A stretch of DNA of 64,000 bases, from positions 93,208,443 through 93,272,442 of the forward strand of contig CATQJL010000316.1 of NCBI GenBank assembly GCA_958299035.1. The letters are read 5' to 3'. The notes under the pieces are model-generated. The model ran no database searches. It was not told the DNA's origin and saw only the letters and a program-made list of their open reading frames with translations. Source of the stretch: Cylicocyclus nassatus. Its lineage: Eukaryota > Nematoda > Chromadorea > Rhabditida > Strongylidae. The translations under genes and the position numbers were made by a program. Shown in pieces: positions 1 through 10,276 of the stretch (within the stretch, counting starts at the first letter, position 1; each line of letters begins with the position of its first letter).

Positions 1-609
1 ACAGCCACTCACGAACTGTAGCATCAACGGCATCGTTTGCCATTGTTTGCCAGCGAATTCGGACAGCAGCACACGAACCGTAGCATCAAAGGCATCGTTT
101 GCCATTGTTTGCCAGCGAATTCGGACAGCAGCACACGAACTGTAGCATCAACGGCATCGTTTGCCATCGTTTGCCAGCGAATTCGGACAGCCACTCACAA
201 ACTGTAGCATCAACGGCATCGTTTGCCATTGTTTGCCAGCGAATTCGGACAGCCACACACGAGCTGTTGCATCGTTTGCCATTGTTTGCCAGCAAATTCG
301 GACAGCCACTCACGAACTGTAGCATCAACGGCATCGTTTGCCATCGTTTGCCAGCGAATTCGGACAGCAGCACACGAGCTGTAGCATCAAAGGCATCGTT
401 TGCCATCGTTTGCCAGCGAATTCGGACAGCCACTCACGAACTGTAGCATCAACGGCATCGTTTGCCATTGTTTGCCAGCGAATTCGGACAGCAGCACACG
501 AACTGTAGCATCAAAGGCATCGTTTGCCATCGTTTGCCAGCGAATTCGGACAGCAGCACACGAGCTGTAGCATCAAAGGCATCGTTTGCCATCGTTTGCC
601 AGCGAATTC
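1..609. repeat. Leading partial higher-order block
   Basis: Ten units in the order B (truncated by the window edge), D, A', B, F, B', C, B, K, C. Compared with the order in the following 1,733-bp repeat (B', C, B, D, B, K, C), a D-B pair is missing between B and K, so this is a related but rearranged copy. The B unit at 185 has a private CACAAACTG in place of CACGAACTG, a CpG to CpA change. Confidence 0.85.
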
Positions 610-2342
610 GGACAGCCACTCACGAACTGTAGCATCAACGACATCGTTTGCCATTGTTTGCCAGCGAATTCGGACAGCAGCACACGAACTGTAGCATCAA
701 CGGCATCGTTTGCCATCGTTTGCCAGCGAATTCGGACAGCCACTCACGAACTGTAGCATCAACGGCATCGTTTGCCATTGTTTGCCAGCGAATTCGGACA
801 GCCACACACGAGCTGTTGCATCGTTTGCCATTGTTTGCCAGCAAATTCGGACAGCCACTCACGAACTGTAGCATCAACGGCATCGTTTGCCATCGTTTGC
901 CAGCGAATTCGGACAGCAGCACACGAGCTGTAGCATCAACGGCATCGTTTGCCAGCGAATTCGGACAGCAGCACACGAACCGTAGCATCAAAGGCATCGT
1001 TTGCCATTGTTTGCCAGCGAATTCGGACAGCCACACACGAGCTGTTGCATCAGTGGCAATTGTTTGCCAGCGAATTCGGACAGCAGCACACGAACCGTAG
1101 CATCAAAGGCATCGTTTGCCATCGTTTGCCAGCGAATTCGACAGCCACTCACGAACTGTAGCATCAACGGCATCGTTTGCCATTGTTTGCCAGCGAATTC
1201 GGACAGCAGCACACGAGCTTTAGCATCAAAGGCATCGTTTGCCATCGTTTGCCAGCGAATTCGGACAGCCACTCACGAACTGTAGCATCAACGGCATCGT
1301 TTGCCATTGTTTGCCAGCGAATTCGGACAGTAGCACACGAACTGTAGCATCAACGGCATCGTTTGCCATTGTTTGCCAGCGAATTCGGACAGCAGCACAC
1401 GAGCTGTTGCATCAGTGGCAATTGTTTGCCAGCGAATTCGGACAGCCACTCACGAACTGTAGCATCAACGGCATCTGTTTGCCAGCGAATTCGGACAGCA
1501 GCACACGAGCTGTAGCATCAAAGGCATCGTTTGCCATCGTTTGCCAGCGAATTCGGACAGCCACTCACGAACTGTAGCAGCAACGGCATCGTTTGCCATT
1601 GTTTGCCAGCGAATTCGGACAGCAGCACACGAGCTGTAGCATCAACGGCATCGTTTGCCATTGTTTGCCAGCGAATTCGGACAGCCACACACGAGCTGTT
1701 GCATCAGTGGCAATTGTTTGCCAGCGAATTCGGACAGCAGCACACGAACTGTAGCATCAAAGGCATCGTCTGCCATCGTTTGCCAGCGAATTCAGACAGC
1801 CACTCACGAACTGTAGCATCAACGGCATCGTTTGCCATTGTTTGCCAGCGAATTCGGACAGCCACACACGAGCTGTTGCATCGTTTGCCATTGTTTGCCA
1901 GCAAATTCGGACAGCCACTCACGAACTGTAGCATCAACGGCATCGTTTGCCATCGTTTGCCAGCGAATTCGGACAGCAGCACACGAGCTGTAGCATCAAA
2001 GGCATCGTTTGCCATCGTTTGCCAGCGAATTCGGACAGCCACTCACGAACTGTAGCATCAACGGCATCGTTTGCCATTGTTTGCCAGCGAATTCGGACAG
2101 CAGCACACGAACCGTAGCATCAAAGGCATCGTTTGCCATTGTTTGCCAGCGAATTCGGACAGCCACTCACGAACTGTAGCATCAACGGCATCGTTTGCCA
2201 TTGTTTGCCAGCGAATTCGGACAGCAGCACACGAACTGTAGCATCAAAGGCATCGTTTGCCATCGTTTGCCAGCGAATTCGGACAGCAGCACACGAGCTG
2301 TAGCATCAAAGGCATCGTTTGCCATCGTTTGCCAGCGAATTC
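610..2342. repeat. 1,733-bp higher-order repeat, copy 1 (29 monomers)
   Basis: Unit order: B (with CAACGACATCG), A', B, F, B', H, D, E, D', I, C (with GCTTTAGC), B, A (with CAGTAGC), E', G, C, B (with GCAGCAACGG), L, E, K (with CGTCTGCC), B (junction TTCAGACAG), F, B', C, B, D, B, K, C. The sum of unit lengths (six 53-mers, one 52-mer, one 61-mer, the rest 62) is exactly 1,733. The same order restarts at 2343 with the same private marks, which establishes the higher-order period. Confidence 0.93.
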
Positions 2343-2643
2343 GGACAGCCACTCACGAACTGTAGCATCAACGACATCGTTTGCCATTGTTTGCCAGCGA
2401 ATTCGGACAGCAGCACACGAACTGTAGCATCAACGGCATCGTTTGCCATCGTTTGCCAGCGAATTCGGACAGCCACTCACGAACTGTAGCATCAACGGCA
2501 TCGTTTGCCATTGTTTGCCAGCGAATTCGGACAGCCACACACGAGCTGTTGCATCGTTTGCCATTGTTTGCCAGCAAATTCGGACAGCCACTCACGAACT
2601 GTAGCATCAACGGCATCGTTTGCCATCGTTTGCCAGCGAATTC

Positions 2644-3411
2644 GGACAGCAGCACACGAGCTGTAGCATCAACGGCATCGTTTGCCAGCGAATTCGGACA
2701 GCAGCACACGAACCGTAGCATCAAAGGCATCGTTTGCCATTGTTTGCCAGCGAATTCGGACAGCCACACACGAGCTGTTGCATCAGTGGCAATTGTTTGC
2801 CAGCGAATTCGGACAGCAGCACACGAACCGTAGCATCAAAGGCATCGTTTGCCATCGTTTGCCAGCGAATTCGACAGCCACTCACGAACTGTAGCATCAA
2901 CGGCATCGTTTGCCATTGTTTGCCAGCGAATTCGGACAGCAGCACACGAGCTTTAGCATCAAAGGCATCGTTTGCCATCGTTTGCCAGCGAATTCGGACA
3001 GCCACTCACGAACTGTAGCATCAACGGCATCGTTTGCCATTGTTTGCCAGCGAATTCGGACAGTAGCACACGAACTGTAGCATCAACGGCATCGTTTGCC
3101 ATTGTTTGCCAGCGAATTCGGACAGCAGCACACGAGCTGTTGCATCAGTGGCAATTGTTTGCCAGCGAATTCGGACAGCCACTCACGAACTGTAGCATCA
3201 ACGGCATCTGTTTGCCAGCGAATTCGGACAGCAGCACACGAGCTGTAGCATCAAAGGCATCGTTTGCCATCGTTTGCCAGCGAATTCGGACAGCCACTCA
3301 CGAACTGTAGCAGCAACGGCATCGTTTGCCATTGTTTGCCAGCGAATTCGGACAGCCACTCACGAACTGTAGCATCAACGGCATCGTTTGCCATTGTTTG
3401 CCAGCGAATTC
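2644..3411. repeat. 768-bp internal duplication, first copy
   Basis: Thirteen units, H D E D' I C B A E' G C B B, whose lengths sum to 768. The final B (3350-3411) replaces the L found at the matching place in the second copy (4118-4179), so the junction lies in this unit. It is an unequal exchange product carried only by this copy of the 1,733-bp repeat. Confidence 0.9.
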
Positions 3412-4179
3412 GGACAGCAGCACACGAGCTGTAGCATCAACGGCATCGTTTGCCAGCGAATTCGGACAGCAGCACACGAACCGTAGCATCAAAGGCATCG
3501 TTTGCCATTGTTTGCCAGCGAATTCGGACAGCCACACACGAGCTGTTGCATCAGTGGCAATTGTTTGCCAGCGAATTCGGACAGCAGCACACGAACCGTA
3601 GCATCAAAGGCATCGTTTGCCATCGTTTGCCAGCGAATTCGACAGCCACTCACGAACTGTAGCATCAACGGCATCGTTTGCCATTGTTTGCCAGCGAATT
3701 CGGACAGCAGCACACGAGCTTTAGCATCAAAGGCATCGTTTGCCATCGTTTGCCAGCGAATTCGGACAGCCACTCACGAACTGTAGCATCAACGGCATCG
3801 TTTGCCATTGTTTGCCAGCGAATTCGGACAGTAGCACACGAACTGTAGCATCAACGGCATCGTTTGCCATTGTTTGCCAGCGAATTCGGACAGCAGCACA
3901 CGAGCTGTTGCATCAGTGGCAATTGTTTGCCAGCGAATTCGGACAGCCACTCACGAACTGTAGCATCAACGGCATTTGTTTGCCAGCGAATTCGGACAGC
4001 AGCACACGAGCTGTAGCATCAAAGGCATCGTTTGCCATCGTTTGCCAGCGAATTCGGACAGCCACTCACGAACTGTAGCAGCAACGGCATCGTTTGCCAT
4101 TGTTTGCCAGCGAATTCGGACAGCAGCACACGAGCTGTAGCATCAACGGCATCGTTTGCCATTGTTTGCCAGCGAATTC
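3412..4179. repeat. 768-bp internal duplication, second copy
   Basis: It repeats 2644-3411 unit for unit until the last monomer, which is L (the normal neighbour in the parent repeat). The differences I saw are the CATTTGTTTG form in the G unit at 3941 and the last unit. Confidence 0.9.
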
Positions 4180-4843
4180 GGACAGCCACACACGAGCTGT
4201 TGCATCAGTGGCAATTGTTTGCCAGCGAATTCGGACAGCAGCACACGAACTGTAGCATCAAAGGCATCGTCTGCCATCGTTTGCCAGCGAATTCAGACAG
4301 CCACTCACGAACTGTAGCATCAACGGCATCGTTTGCCATTGTTTGCCAGCGAATTCGGACAGCCACACACGAGCTGTTGCATCGTTTGCCATTGTTTGCC
4401 AGCAAATTCGGACAGCCACTCACGAACTGTAGCATCAACGGCATCGTTTGCCATCGTTTGCCAGCGAATTCGGACAGCAGCACACGAGCTGTAGCATCAA
4501 AGGCATCGTTTGCCATCGTTTGCCAGCGAATTCGGACAGCCACTCACGAACTGTAGCATCAACGGCATCGTTTGCCATTGTTTGCCAGCGAATTCGGACA
4601 GCAGCACACGAACCGTAGCATCAAAGGCATCGTTTGCCATTGTTTGCCAGCGAATTCGGACAGCCACTCACGAACTGTAGCATCAACGGCATCGTTTGCC
4701 ATTGTTTGCCAGCGAATTCGGACAGCAGCACACGAACTGTAGCATCAAAGGCATCGTTTGCCATCGTTTGCCAGCGAATTCGGACAGCAGCACACGAGCT
4801 GTAGCATCAAAGGCATCGTTTGCCATCGTTTGCCAGCGAATTC

Positions 4844-6576
4844 GGACAGCCACTCACGAACTGTAGCATCAACGACATCGTTTGCCATTGTTTGCCAGCG
4901 AATTCGGACAGCAGCACACGAACTGTAGCATCAACGGCATCGTTTGCCATCGTTTGCCAGCGAATTCGGACAGCCACTCACGAACTGTAGCATCAACGGC
5001 ATCGTTTGCCATTGTTTGCCAGCGAATTCGGACAGCCACACACGAGCTGTTGCATCGTTTGCCATTGTTTGCCAGCAAATTCGGACAGCCACTCACGAAC
5101 TGTAGCATCAACGGCATCGTTTGCCATCGTTTGCCAGCGAATTCGGACAGCAGCACACGAGCTGTAGCATCAACGGCATCGTTTGCCAGCGAATTCGGAC
5201 AGCAGCACACGAACCGTAGCATCAAAGGCATCGTTTGCCATTGTTTGCCAGCGAATTCGGACAGCCACACACGAGCTGTTGCATCAGTGGCAATTGTTTG
5301 CCAGCGAATTCGGACAGCAGCACACGAACCGTAGCATCAAAGGCATCGTTTGCCATCGTTTGCCAGCGAATTCGACAGCCACTCACGAACTGTAGCATCA
5401 ACGGCATCGTTTGCCATTGTTTGCCAGCGAATTCGGACAGCAGCACACGAGCTTTAGCATCAAAGGCATCGTTTGCCATCGTTTGCCAGCGAATTCGGAC
5501 AGCCACTCACGAACTGTAGCATCAACGGCATCGTTTGCCATTGTTTGCCAGCGAATTCGGACAGTAGCACACGAACTGTAGCATCAACGGCATCGTTTGC
5601 CATTGTTTGCCAGCGAATTCGGACAGCAGCACACGAGCTGTTGCATCAGTGGCAATTGTTTGCCAGCGAATTCGGACAGCCACTCACGAACTGTAGCATC
5701 AACGGCATCTGTTTGCCAGCGAATTCGGACAGCAGCACACGAGCTGTAGCATCAAAGGCATCGTTTGCCATCGTTTGCCAGCGAATTCGGACAGCCACTC
5801 ACGAACTGTAGCAGCAACGGCATCGTTTGCCATTGTTTGCCAGCGAATTCGGACAGCAGCACACGAGCTGTAGCATCAACGGCATCGTTTGCCATTGTTT
5901 GCCAGCGAATTCGGACAGCCACACACGAGCTGTTGCATCAGTGGCAATTGTTTGCCAGCGAATTCGGACAGCAGCACACGAGCTGTAGCATCAAAGGCAT
6001 CGTCTGCCATCGTTTGCCAGCGAATTCAGACAGCCACTCACGAACTGTAGCATCAACGGCATCGTTTGCCATTGTTTGCCAGCGAATTCGGACAGCCACA
6101 CACGAGCTGTTGCATCGTTTGCCATTGTTTGCCAGCAAATTCGGACAGCCACTCACGAACTGTAGCATCAACGGCATCGTTTGCCATCGTTTGCCAGCGA
6201 ATTCGGACAGCAGCACACGAGCTGTAGCATCAAAGGCATCGTTTGCCATCGTTTGCCAGCGAATTCGGACAGCCACTCACGAACTGTAGCATCAACGGCA
6301 TCGTTTGCCATTGTTTGCCAGCGAATTCGGACAGCAGCACACGAACCGTAGCATCAAAGGCATCGTTTGCCATTGTTTGCCAGCGAATTCGGACAGCCAC
6401 TCACGAACTGTAGCATCAACGGCATCGTTTGCCATTGTTTGCCAGCGAATTCGGACAGCAGCACACGAACTGTAGCATCAAAGGCATCGTTTGCCATCGT
6501 TTGCCAGCGAATTCGGACAGCAGCACACGAGCTGTAGCATCAAAGGCATCGTTTGCCATCGTTTGCCAGCGAATTC
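4844..6576. repeat. 1,733-bp higher-order repeat, copy 3
   Basis: A complete 29-unit copy with the same order as copy 1. The only class change I noticed is in the unit carrying CGTCTGCC (starting at 5966), which has GAGCTG where the other copies have GAACTG (G at 5982). This level of identity over 1.7 kb argues for recent duplication or active homogenisation. Confidence 0.92.
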
Positions 6577-7822
6577 GGACAGCCACTCACGAACTGTAGC
6601 ATCAACGACATCGTTTGCCATTGTTTGCCAGCGAATTCGGACAGCAGCACACGAACTGTAGCATCAACGGCATCGTTTGCCATCGTTTGCCAGCGAATTC
6701 GGACAGCCACTCACGAACTGTAGCATCAACGGCATCGTTTGCCATTGTTTGCCAGCGAATTCGGACAGCCACACACGAGCTGTTGCATCGTTTGCCATTG
6801 TTTGCCAGCAAATTCGGACAGCCACTCACGAACTGTAGCATCAACGGCATCGTTTGCCATCGTTTGCCAGCGAATTCGGACAGCAGCACACGAGCTGTAG
6901 CATCAACGGCATCGTTTGCCAGCGAATTCGGACAGCAGCACACGAACCGTAGCATCAAAGGCATCGTTTGCCATTGTTTGCCAGCGAATTCGGACAGCCA
7001 CACACGAGCTGTTGCATCAGTGGCAATTGTTTGCCAGCGAATTCGGACAGCAGCACACGAACCGTAGCATCAAAGGCATCGTTTGCCATCGTTTGCCAGC
7101 GAATTCGACAGCCACTCACGAACTGTAGCATCAACGGCATCGTTTGCCATTGTTTGCCAGCGAATTCGGACAGCAGCACACGAGCTTTAGCATCAAAGGC
7201 ATCGTTTGCCATCGTTTGCCAGCGAATTCGGACAGCCACTCACGAACTGTAGCATCAACGGCATCGTTTGCCATTGTTTGCCAGCGAATTCGGACAGTAG
7301 CACACGAACTGTAGCATCAACGGCATCGTTTGCCATTGTTTGCCAGCGAATTCGGACAGCAGCACACGAGCTGTTGCATCAGTGGCAATTGTTTGCCAGC
7401 GAATTCGGACAGCCACTCACGAACTGTAGCATCAACGGCATCTGTTTGCCAGCGAATTCGGACAGCAGCACACGAGCTGTAGCATCAAAGGCATCGTTTG
7501 CCATCGTTTGCCAGCGAATTCGGACAGCCACTCACGAACTGTAGCAGCAACGGCATCGTTTGCCATTGTTTGCCAGCGAATTCGGACAGCAGCACACGAG
7601 CTGTAGCATCAACGGCATCGTTTGCCATTGTTTGCCAGCGAATTCGGACAGCCACACACGAGCTGTTGCATCAGTGGCAATTGTTTGCCAGCGAATTCGG
7701 ACAGCAGCACACGAACTGTAGCATCAAAGGCATCGTCTGCCATCGTTTGCCAGCGAATTCAGACAGCCACTCACGAACTGTAGCATCAACGGCATCGTTT
7801 GCCATTGTTTGCCAGCGAATTC
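6577..7822. repeat. 1,733-bp higher-order repeat, copy 4, truncated
   Basis: The order follows copy 1 from the CAACGACATCG unit through the TTCAGACAG unit, then leaves it at 7823, where an A unit stands in place of F. Most of this copy (from the H unit at 6878) is also the start of the 3,347-bp repeat, so the two periods overlap here. Confidence 0.9.
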
Positions 7823-8070
7823 GGACAGCAGCACACGAACTGTAGCATCAACGGCATCGTTTGCCATTGTTTGCCAGCGAATTCGGACAGCAGCACACGA
7901 GCTGTAGCATCAAAGGCATCGTTTGCCATCGTTTGCCAGCGAATTCGGACAGCCACTCACGAACTGTAGCATCAACGGCATCGTTTGCCATTGTTTGCCA
8001 GCGAATTCGGACAGTAGCACACGAACTGTAGCATCAACGGCATCGTTTGCCATTGTTTGCCAGCGAATTC

Positions 8071-8132
8071 GGACAGCAGCACACGAACTGTAGCATCAAC
8101 GGCATCGTTTGCCATTGTTTGCCAGCGAATTC
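8071..8132. repeat. Representative full-length 62-bp monomer (class A)
   Basis: A typical full unit. From offset 1: GGACAG (1-6), a variable box (7-14, CAGCACAC here, CCACTCAC in class B), GAACTG (15-20), TAG (21-23), direct repeat GCATC at 23-27 and 32-36 (9 bp apart), direct repeat GTTTGCCA at 37-44 and 47-54 (10 bp apart), then the EcoRI site at 57-62. GC is 32 of 62. It has five CpGs counting the unit junction (14/15, 30/31, 36/37, 56/57, 62/1), about 1.2 times the number expected from its C and G content. Class differences fall mainly at offsets 7-11, 17, 19, 30, 46 and 57. Three units make 186 bp, close to a nucleosome repeat. Confidence 0.95.
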
Positions 8133-8982
8133 GGACAGCAGCACACGAGCTGTAGCATCAAAGGCATCGTTTGCCATCGTTTGCCAGCGAATTCGGACAG
8201 CCACTCACGAACTGTAGCATCAACGGCATCGTTTGCCATTGTTTGCCAGCGAATTCGGACAGCAGCACACGAACCGTAGCATCAAAGGCATCGTTTGCCA
8301 TTGTTTGCCAGCGAATTCGGACAGCCACTCACGAACTGTAGCATCAACGGCATCGTTTGCCATTGTTTGCCAGCGAATTCGGACAGCAGCACACGAACTG
8401 TAGCATCAAACGCATCGTTTGCCATCGTTTGCCAGCGAATTCGGACAGCAGCACACGAGCTGTAGCATCAAAGGCATCGTTTGCCATCGTTTGCCAGCGA
8501 ATTCGGACAGCCACTCACGAACTGTAGCATCAACGACATCGTTTGCCATTGTTTGCCAGCGAATTCGGACAGCAGCACACGAACTGTAGCATCAACGGCA
8601 TCGTTTGCCATCGTTTGCCAGCGAATTCGGACAGCCACTCACGAACTGTAGCATCAACGGCATCGTTTGCCATTGTTTGCCAGCGAATTCGGACAGCCAC
8701 ACACGAGCTGTTGCATCGTTTGCCATTGTTTGCCAGCAAATTCGGACAGCCACTCACGAACTGTAGCATCAACGGCATCGTTTGCCATCGTTTGCCAGCG
8801 AATTCGGACAGCCACACACGAGCTGTTGCATCAGTGGCAATTGTTTGCCAGCGAATTCGGACAGCAGCACACGAACTGTAGCATCAACGGCATCGTTTGC
8901 CATTGTTTGCCAGCGAATTCGGACAGCAGCACACGAACTGTAGCATCAACGGCATCGTTTGCCATTGTTTGCCAGCGAATTC

Positions 8983-9014
8983 TGACAGCAGCACACGAAC
9001 TGGCAAGCGAATTC
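8983..9014. repeat. 32-bp truncated monomer (class s)
   Basis: Offsets 21-50 are missing: GAACTG is followed directly by GCAAGCGAATTC, with GCC changed to GCA. Four copies exist (8983, 9511, 12330, 12858); the last two are the 3,347-bp copies of the first two. The preceding junction reads TTCTGACAG here and at 12330, but TTCGGACAG at 9511 and 12858. The unit keeps the EcoRI site and loses both GTTTGCCA boxes. Confidence 0.92.
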
Positions 9015-9542
9015 GGACAGCAGCACACGAGCTGTAGCATCAAAGGCATCGTTTGCCATCGTTTGCCAGCGAATTCGGACAGCCACTCACGAACTGTAGC
9101 ATCAGCGGCATCGTTTGCCATTGTTTGCCAGCGAATTCGGACAGCAGCACACGAACTGTAGCATCAACGGCATCGTTTGCCATTGTTTGCCAGCGAATTC
9201 GGACAGCAGCACACGAACTGTAGCATCAACGGCATCGTTTGCCATTGTTTGCCAGCGAATTCGGACAGCAGCACACGAGCTGTAGCATCAAAGGCATCGT
9301 TTGCCATCGTTTGCCAGCGAATTCGGACAGCAGCACACGAGCTGTAGCATCAAAGGCATCGTTTGCCATCGTTTGCCAGCGAATTCGGACAGCCACTCAC
9401 GAACTGTAGCATCAACGACATCGTTTGCCATTGTTTGCCAGCGAATTCGGACAGCAGCACACGAACTGTAGCATCAACGGCATCGTTTGCCATTGTTTGC
9501 CAGCGAATTCGGACAGCAGCACACGAACTGGCAAGCGAATTC
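9015..9542. repeat. 528-bp local duplication between two 32-bp units
   Basis: Units C, B (CATCAGCGG), A, A, C, C, B (CAACGACATCG), A, s. After the second 32-bp unit the order C, B (CATCAGCGG), A, A, C starts again at 9543, giving an offset of 528 between the two short units. The block is copied at 12362-12889 as part of the 3,347-bp repeat. Confidence 0.85.
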
Positions 9543-10224
9543 GGACAGCAGCACACGAGCTGTAGCATCAAAGGCATCGTTTGCCATCGTTTGCCAGCGA
9601 ATTCGGACAGCCACTCACGAACTGTAGCATCAGCGGCATCGTTTGCCATTGTTTGCCAGCGAATTCGGACAGCAGCACACGAACTGTAGCATCAACGGCA
9701 TCGTTTGCCATTGTTTGCCAGCGAATTCGGACAGCAGCACACGAACTGTAGCATCAACGGCATCGTTTGCCATTGTTTGCCAGCGAATTCGGACAGCAGC
9801 ACACGAGCTGTAGCATCAAAGGCATCGTTTGCCATCGTTTGCCAGCGAATTCGGACAGCCACTCACGAACTGTAGCATCAACGGCATCGTTTGCCATTGT
9901 TTGCCAGCGAATTCGGACAGCAGCACACGAACTGTAGCATCAAAGGCATCGTTTGCCATCGTTTGCCAGCGAATTCGGACAGCAGCACACGAGCTGTAGC
10001 ATCAAAGGCATCGTTTGCCATCGTTTGCCAGCGAATTCGGACAGCCACTCACGAACTGTAGCATCAACGACATCGTTTGCCATTGTTTGCCAGCGAATTC
10101 GGACAGCAGCACACGAACTGTAGCATCAACGGCATCGTTTGCCATCGTTTGCCAGCGAATTCGGACAGCCACTCACGAACTGTAGCATCAACGGCATCGT
10201 TTGCCATTGTTTGCCAGCGAATTC

Positions 10225-10276
10225 GGACAGCCACACACGAGCTGTTGCATCAACGGCATCGTTTGCCAGCGAATTC
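10225..10276. repeat. Fusion monomer F/H at the 3,347-bp repeat junction
   Basis: A 52-bp unit that begins like E/F (CCACACACGAGCTGTTGCATC) up to about offset 27 and then reads like H (ACGGCATCGTTTGCCAGCG). At the equivalent place in the 1,733-bp repeat, F, B' and H stand one after another, so this unit fuses the left of F to the right of H with loss of the material between. It is a direct record of an unequal crossover or deletion. Confidence 0.85.

Larger units (their letters stand above)
2343..4843. repeat. 1,733-bp higher-order repeat, copy 2, expanded to 2,501 bp
   Basis: It follows the order of copy 1 but contains a 768-bp tandem duplication (2644-3411 and 3412-4179), so its length is 1,733 plus 768. 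The marks of copy 1 (GCTTTAGC, CAGTAGC, GCAGCAACGG, CGTCTGCC, TTCAGACAG) are all kept, the first three now twice. The G unit at 3941 reads CATTTGTTTGCC instead of CATCTGTTTGCC, a private change that separates it from its duplicate. Confidence 0.92.
6878..10224. repeat. 3,347-bp higher-order repeat, copy 1 (56 monomers)
   Basis: It starts with the H unit at 6878. The first 16 units are the second half of the 1,733-bp repeat; the remaining 40 are new order, including two 32-bp units, two B units with CATCAGCGG and a K unit with CAAACGCATCG at 8381. The same order recurs from 10225 with a constant offset of 3,347. Confidence 0.9.

Noticed and set aside
635..1036. Minus-strand reading frames with protein-like strings such as LLSEFAGK and WQTMANDA
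   Set aside because: They recur with every monomer on a fixed 62-bp period, in all frames in turn, and stop at the single TGA of the unit. No start context, no non-repeat domain and no conservation of frame across indel units supports coding.
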